Below, in pieces: positions 57,670 to 64,000 of a DNA stretch of 64,000 nt (the first letter of the stretch is position 1; every line of letters begins with the position of its first letter). Origin of the DNA: Pseudoalteromonas umbrosa (lineage in GTDB: Bacteria; Pseudomonadota; Gammaproteobacteria; Enterobacterales; Alteromonadaceae); the NCBI RefSeq assembly GCF_030125375.1, contig NZ_JASJUU010000003.1:324247-388246 (forward strand). Reading direction: 5' to 3'. The notes under the pieces are model-generated. The model was not told the origin of the DNA. It saw only the letters and a list, made by a program, of their open reading frames with translations, and ran no database searches. The translations under genes were made by a program, and so were the position numbers.

Positions 57670-58056
57670 ATGAAGTTTGTTTTTGTTATTTGGATGCTTT
57701 TTAGTTTTTCTGCTTTTGCACAGCCGAGTGAGTTAAATCAGCTCATGAAAAAAATGGGCCTTGAATACAAGTTAGCTGTGAAGGCTCAATCTGCAGATGT
57801 TATGCGTAAGCATCTTGCACAGTTTATTTTATTAGTTGAGCACGCTAAAACACATCGCTTCCAACAAGATAAGAAACAAAAATCTATTGAAGGTCTAAAT
57901 CTCACGATTGATGAGGCTAAAAAAGCCTTGGCATCTGCAGATAAGGGTCAACTCGAAGTCGCTCGTAAAGCGTTAAAAAATATTGACTCTTTAAGAACGC
58001 AGTACCATAAGCTTCATGAACCACCTAGTTTTTGGCAACTTTTTTTTGGCAATTGA
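57670..58056 (+). CDS. Cytochrome b562 family protein
   Basis: This 128-residue periplasmic four-helix bundle begins with a signal peptide ending SAFA and then QPSELNQLMKKMGLEYK, where a Met in MKKMG corresponds to the axial heme ligand. The last helix SLRTQYHKLHE corresponds to the RNAYHQ end of cytochrome b562 with its axial His. Function in E. coli is unsettled, possibly electron transfer. The open frame begins at 57613, but GGGGGG before ATG 57670 and the signal sequence set the start. A stem-loop terminator follows. Confidence 0.8.
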   Translation: MKFVFVIWMLFSFSAFAQPSELNQLMKKMGLEYKLAVKAQSADVMRKHLAQFILLVEHAKTHRFQQDKKQKSIEGLNLTIDEAKKALASADKGQLEVARKALKNIDSLRTQYHKLHEPPSFWQLFFGN

Positions 58057-58073
58057 AAGACCTAGTACTTCAG

Positions 58074-58114
58074 CTCACTTTCATATCTTGTAGCTTATGA
58101 AAGTGAGTCTTTTA
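58074..58114 (+). terminator. Terminator of the cytochrome b562 gene
   Basis: CTCACTTTCAT pairs with ATGAAAGTGAG across a 12-base loop, followed by TCTTTT. It lies 18 bases after the stop. Confidence 0.75.
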
Positions 58115-58326
58115 AAAACTTTTTGTCAAATTGTGGTTTGTTACTACACTCATTATCGGAAACCTATCTAAGAACGATGTTAAGTATATTTATTAAGGGA
58201 CACTGTATATGCCCCAAGGCGGCTCATTTGGGCTTTAGTAACCTTTTATAATGCAGTTATAGTTAAGAAGTCTCGATTCCAAGCCTAGGTAGGCTCTTGA
58301 AATATTAAATCAAAAGGGAAAAATGA

Positions 58327-61300
58327 ATGAGACTTCTCCACCCTGTTAGTATTGCTGTCGCTATTGCGCTAGGCGGAGCAACGTACATAGCACTGCAGTC
58401 GCAGACATCGACACCATACGAACGTAAAGCTGAATTCCTTGAAAAGAAAGCGCAGTCTAAGTCGCAATCGCCCAAGCGTTATGACAAGCCTAAAGAAGCA
58501 CAAGAGTTTTTTGTTCAGCAGAGGCTCCCTGTAGGGACATCATCATTACCTGTCGAAAAGTACTCACAAGCACTTAAGAAAATTAAGGAAATGACTGCTT
58601 TTTCAATTTCAGAGAATGCTGTTGTTGCGCAAATTACTCCCAAATTAAATGCACCAGACGGTAATAATCAGGAGCTAGGTCAGTGGCAAGAGCTTGGTCC
58701 CGGTAATATTGGTGGCCGAACGCGTACTCTAATTATCCACCCAACTGACCATGATATTATGTATACAGCAGGGGTAGCTGGTGGGGTGTGGAAAACGACA
58801 GATGCTGGTGCATCATGGACACCATTGAGTGATTTAGCTACAAACCTTGCGGTGACTACGTTAACTTTTGACCCTAACAATGCAAACACGATATACGCGG
58901 GGACAGGCGAGGGTCTGTTCAACTTTGATGCGTTACGTGGTGACGGTATTTTCAAATCTGAAGATGCCGGTGCTACTTGGACACAAATTTCTAGCACCTC
59001 AAGCAATACAGATTTTCATTACGTCAACAAAATTGTTTTTAGTCCAAATAATGCCAATACACTTTATGTGGCGACACGTTCAGGTGTGCTCAAATCTTCA
59101 GATGGCGGTGCGAGCTGGGAAACTAAGTTTGTACCACAAGGTTCTTCAGCAGGTTGTACAGACTTGAAACTAATATCTCAGTCCAACACAGATATTCTGC
59201 TTACTGCATGTGGCTCATTTAATACTGGTGGCGTACACAGAAGTGCCGATGCTGCAGAGAACTGGACGCAGGTGATTGCTGGGACAGATCAGGGCAGAAC
59301 AACCATTGCTGTAGCACCGTCAGATAACAACATTATTTATGCTTTGGCTGCTAATCGCAACGACCATGGAATGGATGCTGTATATAAATCTACAGATATG
59401 GGGGTGAATTGGACAACCACAGTGACAAGGGCCACAGCTGACAGATTTACAAGTGTGCTACTCAGTAACCCTTATTTTGGACTATTGGACTTGTGTACAG
59501 GAGGAACTGCTCAATCATTTAATCAAGGGTGGTATGACAACATCATAGCTGTTGATCCAGTAAACCCTGATGTGGTTTGGACTGGGGGTATAGATACATT
59601 TCGTTCAGATGATGGTGGTCAGACGTTCGTACCTGCAAGTATTTGGTGGCTTAATCCAACAAACCCGCAATATGCCCATGCGGATCATCACGAGTTTGTT
59701 TTTCACCCAGATTATGATGGGGTAAATAATACAACTTTATATGTAGCCAACGATGGTGGTATACAAAGAACAGATAATGCCCTTGGGGGCCGTTTAACCA
59801 TAGATGAGGTGTGCGGCAATACGAATGCAGATTCTAGCCAGCGTGTTAGTTGGTCGACACTAAATAATGGCTATGCCGTAACACAGTTTTATCATGGGAC
59901 GGTGAAACCAAGTGGAACGAGCTACTTTGGCGGTACACAAGATAATGGGACGTTAGTAGGTGAAGATGGTGAATTTAATGGTTGGGTAGAGATACTTGGA
60001 GGTGACGGTGGGTGGACTGCGATAGACCCAACTAACCCCAACATTATGTTTGCAGAAACTACACGTTTGTCGCTGAGAAAATCGACTGATGGAGGGCAAA
60101 GCTTCTCAAGCGCGGTCAGTGGCATTTCTGGGGATAGCGGATTCCCGTTTATTACACGTTTTGAAATGGCACCGTCAAATCCTCAAGTGTTATGGATTGG
60201 GGGCAATCAGCTTTGGAGAACAACGGATCAGGCTGACAGCTGGTCAGCAGCATCGGGCTCACTTGACGGTTCAGTATATTCTATTGCGATAGCACCAAAT
60301 ACAGAAACTGCAGTAGCAGCAGGTACAGATAATGGTACTGTCTATGTTTCCTATCAGGCTGATCAAGCAACAGAGACCTCAACTTGGGTAAGTTCAACGC
60401 TTGCGCAAGGGGTAACAGTAAGTTCAATTGCATTTGATCCAGACAACAATCAAACAATTTACGCAACGGTGTCAAACTTTGGTGCGACCCATGTCTGGAA
60501 AACAACGGATGGTGGACAAACTTGGCAAGCAAGCGACAGTGGTCTACCAGATATACCAGCTATGACAATTGCGATTGACCCTGAAAATCCGCAGAAATTA
60601 TTTGTAGGTACTGACTTAGGTGTGTTTGTTTCAGTTGATGGCGGACAAAATTGGATGGCTGATGGCTCTGGCCTCGCGAATACCAATATTGCAAAACTGG
60701 CGATTAAGGGAAGAGAGCTATTTGCGTTCACCCATGGTCGAAGTACTTATAAAGTGGCCATGAATGCGGACACAATGGATAGGAGTTTCACGACTGATGA
60801 AGACACAGAAGTGGCTGTTGGCTCTGCATTTGTTGACAATTTAAACAGTGCTTTTGATTCTATAGAAATAATTCAATTACCTAATAATGGCGCTTTAAAG
60901 CTTGGGGAGCAGGTAATCGAACAAGGTGCGCAGATAATGGCACAAGATTATGCAAATGTTGTTTATATGCCAAGTGAAGATTTTTCTGGCGAAGATTCAT
61001 TTATCTTCGAGGACATGACCGCAAACAGTCAACCAGTGCCAGCAAATGATACATTACCTGAAGGGCAATACGCTGTCTCGATATCCGTTAATCCTGTGAA
61101 TGATGCACCAGTAATAGAGCCTTTGGAAGATGTTGAGCTTTATATTGGTGAGTTAACAGAGTTAGATTTTAACGAAAAAGTTGAAGATGTAGAAAATGAT
61201 GAACTAATGCTCCAGCTTGAACCTTCAGTGCCTGGCATGTCATTTATTGATGGCGTACTTGCTGGTAGACCTTTTACTGAGTTTGATAGTTTGATGACAT

Positions 61301-62382
61301 TAACGGTCAGTGACGGCGAGCTGCAAACACAGCAGGAATTCAATATTAGTATTTCAGCGGCACCTGACAGGGGGCCAGTAATCGAAACTGGTCAGGTATT
61401 TGAAGTTATGGAGAATAATGAGTCAGGAGCGTCAATAGGTATTTTGATATTCAGTGATCCTGATCCGGATATTTCACCAGTAGAAAGTTTTATGATTCTT
61501 GATGAAGTACCGTTCACCATTGAACCTACAGGTGAGCTGTTTGTTACGACAGAATTAGACTATGAAATGCAAAGCGAATATAGCTTCTTTGTTCGCGCAA
61601 TGGACTCGTTGGGGAACTATTCAGAGTACACAGAAGTGACAGTTGAAGTGCTGGATGAAGTGGGTGACGATGATGTCGAGCCTGTCATTAAAGAAGAGCA
61701 GCATTTTGAGGTGATGGAAAACTCACCAATTGATACTGTTATAGGCATGATTGAATTTGAAGATCCAGATGCTGATGAGTCGCCAGTTGACTCTTTTGTT
61801 ATCCTAGGCGACGTGCCGTTTGAAATTACACCGAATGGAGAAATTAAAGTTACAGGTGAAATTGACTTTGAAGTAAGCCAATCATTTGTATTTGGTGTAA
61901 AAGCGGTTGATACAATGGGCAACGAGTCAGACTTCGTAGAGGTTAAGGTTGACGTAATTGATGATCCTGATGATGATCAGGTACCAGATAGATCACCAAT
62001 GATACCTAGCAATCAAACTTTCGAAGCTCGAGAGAATACTGCATTTGGAACAGTTATTGGCCGTTTGGAGTTCTCAGATCCTGACTCGGACATCTCTCCT
62101 GTTGAATCGTTTATGGTGATAGGTAATGCACCTTTCACTATTGCCGGAAACGGCGATATTGTTGTTCAAGGTGAGTTGGATTATGAGTTCCAAAATGTCA
62201 TCCGGTTTGGTGTCAGAGCACAAGACTCATTTGGCAATGTATCAGAGTACACAGAGATAACGGTTAACATTATTGATGTAAGAGGCGACGATGATGATGA
62301 CCAAGATGGCGATTCAGGTTCATTAGGCTTGCTTGCATTGCTAAGTTTACCCTTGGCCTTGTTAAGAAGGCGCAGACGTTAA
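58327..62382 (+). CDS. Giant surface protein: BNR/VPS10-type propeller, cadherin repeats, GlyGly-CTERM
   Basis: This 1351-residue exported protein has a signal sequence (to about 20), a propeller of sialidase/VPS10-like BNR repeats (about 120-815; many S-x-D-x-G-x-x-W units such as STDGGQSF, SADAAENWTQ, TTDGGQTWQ), a beta-rich bridge, one Ig/cadherin-like domain near 930-1020 and three cadherin-type repeats (about 1020-1320), each with FEVMENN-type starts and acidic ends. The tail DSGSLGLLALLSLPLALLRRRRR is a GlyGly-CTERM signal, cut by rhombosortase so the protein stays at the surface. Substrate and role are unknown; a plausible enzyme or adhesin for glycans. ATG behind AAAAGGG. Confidence 0.88.
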   Translation: MRLLHPVSIAVAIALGGATYIALQSQTSTPYERKAEFLEKKAQSKSQSPKRYDKPKEAQEFFVQQRLPVGTSSLPVEKYSQALKKIKEMTAFSISENAVVAQITPKLNAPDGNNQELGQWQELGPGNIGGRTRTLIIHPTDHDIMYTAGVAGGVWKTTDAGASWTPLSDLATNLAVTTLTFDPNNANTIYAGTGEGLFNFDALRGDGIFKSEDAGATWTQISSTSSNTDFHYVNKIVFSPNNANTLYVATRSGVLKSSDGGASWETKFVPQGSSAGCTDLKLISQSNTDILLTACGSFNTGGVHRSADAAENWTQVIAGTDQGRTTIAVAPSDNNIIYALAANRNDHGMDAVYKSTDMGVNWTTTVTRATADRFTSVLLSNPYFGLLDLCTGGTAQSFNQGWYDNIIAVDPVNPDVVWTGGIDTFRSDDGGQTFVPASIWWLNPTNPQYAHADHHEFVFHPDYDGVNNTTLYVANDGGIQRTDNALGGRLTIDEVCGNTNADSSQRVSWSTLNNGYAVTQFYHGTVKPSGTSYFGGTQDNGTLVGEDGEFNGWVEILGGDGGWTAIDPTNPNIMFAETTRLSLRKSTDGGQSFSSAVSGISGDSGFPFITRFEMAPSNPQVLWIGGNQLWRTTDQADSWSAASGSLDGSVYSIAIAPNTETAVAAGTDNGTVYVSYQADQATETSTWVSSTLAQGVTVSSIAFDPDNNQTIYATVSNFGATHVWKTTDGGQTWQASDSGLPDIPAMTIAIDPENPQKLFVGTDLGVFVSVDGGQNWMADGSGLANTNIAKLAIKGRELFAFTHGRSTYKVAMNADTMDRSFTTDEDTEVAVGSAFVDNLNSAFDSIEIIQLPNNGALKLGEQVIEQGAQIMAQDYANVVYMPSEDFSGEDSFIFEDMTANSQPVPANDTLPEGQYAVSISVNPVNDAPVIEPLEDVELYIGELTELDFNEKVEDVENDELMLQLEPSVPGMSFIDGVLAGRPFTEFDSLMTLTVSDGELQTQQEFNISISAAPDRGPVIETGQVFEVMENNESGASIGILIFSDPDPDISPVESFMILDEVPFTIEPTGELFVTTELDYEMQSEYSFFVRAMDSLGNYSEYTEVTVEVLDEVGDDDVEPVIKEEQHFEVMENSPIDTVIGMIEFEDPDADESPVDSFVILGDVPFEITPNGEIKVTGEIDFEVSQSFVFGVKAVDTMGNESDFVEVKVDVIDDPDDDQVPDRSPMIPSNQTFEARENTAFGTVIGRLEFSDPDSDISPVESFMVIGNAPFTIAGNGDIVVQGELDYEFQNVIRFGVRAQDSFGNVSEYTEITVNIIDVRGDDDDDQDGDSGSLGLLALLSLPLALLRRRRR

Positions 62383-62396
62383 TTAGAATTACTTAG

Positions 62397-62422
62397 AAAA
62401 GCGGCGAAAGTCGCTTTTTTTA
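62397..62422 (+). terminator. Intrinsic terminator of the giant surface protein gene
   Basis: AAAAGCG and CGCTTTT pair around GCGAAAGT, followed by a T-run (TTTTTTTATT). It starts 15 bases after the stop. Confidence 0.8.
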
Positions 62423-62514
62423 TTCTTTTATTTTGGTGGTGATATTGGAGAGTGCTATGAAAAGTATAGTTTTGAGCACTTTCGCAGCAAAGCGCTCATA
62501 CAGCTATGAGGTAA

Positions 62515-62652
62515 TTAGCGTTTCTTCTTCTTACCCTGAACAGCTTTAAATCTTGGATTTGTTTTACAAATCACGTAAACACGTCCGCGGCGCTTAACTA
62601 CTTGACAACCAGGTCTGTTTTTTGCGCTTTTTAATGAACTTAAAACTTTCAA
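62515..62652 (-). CDS. rpmJ2: Ribosomal protein bL36, zinc-independent paralog
   Basis: This 45-residue protein is the second, cysteine-poor form of L36 (E. coli YkgO): [29 protein letters not shown] and [14 protein letters not shown] match it almost residue by residue. Two cysteines remain and the histidine that completes the zinc site in the main L36 is missing, so it does not need zinc. It starts at TTG, six bases after AAGGAG; the gene is too short to appear in a 60-residue scan. It is the last gene of rpmE2-rpmJ2, made when zinc is scarce. Confidence 0.95.
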   Translation of the reverse strand: MKVLSSLKSAKNRPGCQVVKRRGRVYVICKTNPRFKAVQGKKKKR

Positions 62653-62686
62653 CTTATGCTCCTTAATATGTTTTTACAACTTGACG

Positions 62687-62738
62687 CTTCAACGCGCTTG
62701 TTGAAGTTTACATCGCTGCACAGAGCAGCGATGTAAAC
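62687..62738 (-). promoter_or_regulatory. Double hairpin between rpmE2 and rpmJ2
   Basis: GTTTACATCGCTGC and GCAGCGATGTAAAC form a perfect 14-bp stem with a five-base loop (62706-62738). It shares its edge with a second stem, CTTCAAC/GTTGAAG (62687-62706). In the transcript they precede rpmJ2 by about 35 bases. No T-run follows, so attenuation, mRNA stability or ribosomal autoregulation are the options. Confidence 0.6.
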
Positions 62739-62751
62739 TAAAAACCATTGC

Positions 62752-63009
62752 TTACTTAGTTGTAGCAGAAAGGTTTTTGAAACGGCGGTTGAACTTAGCA
62801 ACACGGCCATCGCTTGCAACGATTTTCTGCTTACCTGTGTAGAACGGGTGAGATGCGCTTGAAACATCAATTGGCACGTATGGATACTCAACACCATCGA
62901 TTTCAACAGTTCTATCTGATTTAAGTGTTGAACCAACGATGAAGTACTTGTCTACTGCCGTGTCATGAAATGCAACAGCTTGATAATCCGGGTGGATATT
63001 TGCTTTCAT
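62752..63009 (-). CDS. rpmE2: Ribosomal protein bL31 type B, zinc-independent
   Basis: This 85-residue protein is the type B L31 (E. coli YkgM) that replaces the zinc-binding L31 when zinc is short, freeing zinc. [36 protein letters not shown] and [18 protein letters not shown] segments are diagnostic and the CxxC pairs of type A are absent. The frame runs to 63045; ATG 63009 is the family start. A candidate Zur box lies 19 to 41 bases upstream. rpmJ2 follows on the same strand. Confidence 0.96.
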   Translation of the reverse strand: MKANIHPDYQAVAFHDTAVDKYFIVGSTLKSDRTVEIDGVEYPYVPIDVSSASHPFYTGKQKIVASDGRVAKFNRRFKNLSATTK

Positions 63010-63027
63010 AATAAATTTTAACCTTAC

Positions 63028-63050
63028 GAAATGTGATAACGTCACAAATG
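63028..63050 (-). promoter_or_regulatory. Candidate Zur box of rpmE2-rpmJ2
   Basis: This 23-base stretch begins GAAATGTGATA and ends ACAAATG on the plus strand and agrees with the known gammaproteobacterial Zur consensus (GAAATGTTATA...TATAACATTTC) at about 15 of 22 defined positions, the first half matching best. On the minus strand a TTGAAA (63076-63071) and TACCAT with 17-base spacing place the box at the transcription start, a repressing position. Confidence 0.6.
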
Positions 63051-63199
63051 GTATTCTATTTGAGAATGGTTTTCAATTGCTTATCTGAAATTTTTTTTAC
63101 ACTTTTTGTCTATTGATTATACGAATAAGGCAATTGTTACTGGATCTTCAATATCAGACTGTTATAACTAGAACCTAGATTGAGAAAGAGGACTACACT

Positions 63200-63475
63200 G
63201 TGAGCGAAGAATCACAACAATTAGACAACAGTGTCATTGCGGAACTGCAAAATAGGGATCATTCGTCGCTAGCTCAGCAATTGGATGAGTTAACTTGCGA
63301 ACACAGTGACATTATAGAGCTACTGGCACAATATCAGGTTTTGAGTGAGCAAGATGATGATGACAAATTTGACACATGGTACGACGGTTTGTGTGAAGAC
63401 AAAATGAAAGTTTTAAAAGGGTTTGAGATTTATAGGGCGCATTATGAACAGCTAGAGACTGTGAACAAGCCTTAA
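63200..63475 (+). CDS. Small acidic protein, function unknown
   Basis: This 91-residue protein is acidic and helical, with the segments LAQQLDELTCEHSDIIELL and YDGLCEDKMKVLKGFE, and two cysteines. I do not recognise its family. GTG start seven bases after AGAGGA supports a real gene, and a terminator follows the stop. It is divergent from rpmE2, with about 190 bases between, which include the Zur box, so zinc control of this gene is possible but only a guess. Confidence 0.55.
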   Translation: MSEESQQLDNSVIAELQNRDHSSLAQQLDELTCEHSDIIELLAQYQVLSEQDDDDKFDTWYDGLCEDKMKVLKGFEIYRAHYEQLETVNKP

Positions 63476-63498
63476 TTAAACCTCTTTTACACAAACAG

Positions 63499-63536
63499 TA
63501 AAAGCCATTTAGAGTAATCTAAGTGGCTTTTAGTTT
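63499..63536 (+). terminator. Terminator of the small acidic protein gene
   Basis: TAAAAGCCA and TGGCTTTTA pair, extended inward by TTTAGA/TCTAAG with one wobble, followed by GTTTTTTG. The structure is near symmetric, so it may also serve the minus-strand gene ending at 63585. Confidence 0.75.
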
Positions 63537-63584
63537 TTTGGCTTCTAATCAGCAAACTGAAGTGCTGACAATATGCTGTATGTA

Positions 63585-64000
63585 CTAACAAGTTGATAAA
63601 TCATATTTTTGCATGACACTGTCTATATATTTATATCTGAGGGAATCTTGGCGTTCGTGCGCGGCGTTATGGCTTAAAGATCTATTGAGTAGCTTAAGTG
63701 CTTCATGTAACAAGGCACGTTGCTCCGTTGGCACAGCTGCACAGGTTCTATCTTCAGTTATTCTATCGACTAAAGCACGACCAAGGTCGATAAAAACGAC
63801 TTCTTCCACGCTACCATTTTGACTGATCACACCGTATTTACTGCACAAAAATTGCTGCCACACTTGTTGAATATGTTCAATTAAGTCCTCACCAAACTTA
63901 TCATCTTCACTTACGATGCCTTTATCGGCACAGGCTTTTAAAGTAGTAATGTATTTATTTTGAAATAGCTCATAAGCATGACTTGAGTGCTCGACCTCAT
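63585..64000 (-). CDS. Unknown protein, 5' end beyond the window
   Basis: The frame is open from 63998 without a stop, so only the last 138 or so codons are seen. The visible part is soluble and helical (YITTLKACADKGIVS, EHIQQVWQQFLC, VVFIDLGRALVDRI, EALKLLNRSL). A GTG inside it (63863) is a poor start because the coding pattern continues upstream. No membrane helix or named domain is recognised. It ends next to the terminator that follows the opposite gene. Confidence 0.5.
   Translation of the reverse strand, partial: EVEHSSHAYELFQNKYITTLKACADKGIVSEDDKFGEDLIEHIQQVWQQFLCSKYGVISQNGSVEEVVFIDLGRALVDRITEDRTCAAVPTEQRALLHEALKLLNRSLSHNAAHERQDSLRYKYIDSVMQKYDLSTC

Overview
The window looks like the chromosome of a marine gammaproteobacterium of the Alteromonadales, most likely Pseudoalteromonas. 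The reasons are the AT-rich gene-dense sequence, the large set of secreted enzymes (M4, M28, S8 and M16 peptidases, S1/P1 nuclease, 5'-nucleotidase), two large TonB-dependent receptors, PPC and GlyGly-CTERM tails, and housekeeping proteins (DnaK, DnaJ, Ppc, PqiABC, Udp, Cdd) that resemble those of Vibrio, Shewanella and Pseudoalteromonas. I see no rRNA, tRNA, phage, insertion sequence or CRISPR array. The species assignment is inference.

Layout. Bases 1-900 hold the end of a RegB/PrrB-like sensor kinase and its RegA/PrrA-like regulator. Bases 970-2050 carry small membrane and zinc-ribbon proteins. Bases 2.2-8.3 kb carry a TonB receptor and a tandem of secreted peptidases (M4, then M28) with closely related PPC tails. 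Bases 8.5-17.7 kb hold a DASS transporter, a large lipoprotein, an aldehyde dehydrogenase, a Sel1 protein, an apparent Fur-controlled RyhB-like small RNA (about 15207-15361, minus strand), and an SDR/flavin reductase pair. Bases 17.9-27 kb are metabolic and small conserved genes (ppc, cdd, udp, arginase family, VF530, DUF1496, TIGR02647). Bases 27-29.6 kb are the homogentisate genes maiA and hmgA facing a MarR-type regulator across a palindromic operator.

Bases 29.8-38 kb look like a nucleic-acid and phosphate scavenging neighbourhood: an Oar-like TonB receptor behind an S1/P1 nuclease, then an unexplained two-gene membrane sensor-like unit, then a UshA-type 5'-nucleotidase lipoprotein. Bases 38-46 kb hold an M16 peptidase lipoprotein, a GNAT acetyltransferase, pqiABC and an acyl-CoA thioesterase. 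Bases 46-49.6 kb hold dnaK-dnaJ behind a sigma-32-like promoter. Bases 49.8-58 kb hold ybaK, fadE, a small-molecule kinase-like protein, an EamA transporter, a chitin-binding S8 protease, an orphan periplasmic sugar-binding protein and a cytochrome b562.

Bases 58-64 kb hold a 1351-residue BNR/cadherin surface protein with a GlyGly-CTERM tail, the zinc-independent ribosomal protein pair rpmE2-rpmJ2 behind a candidate Zur box, and two unknown genes, the last running off the window.

Several start codons were moved downstream of the longest frame on the basis of ribosome binding sites, signal peptides or neighbouring terminators; each case is explained in its entry. The observations most worth following are the RyhB-like RNA, the S8 protease terminator lying inside the coding sequence of the convergent transporter gene, the membrane sensor-like pair at 34.1-35.9 kb, and the Zur box plus strong hairpins in rpmE2-rpmJ2.
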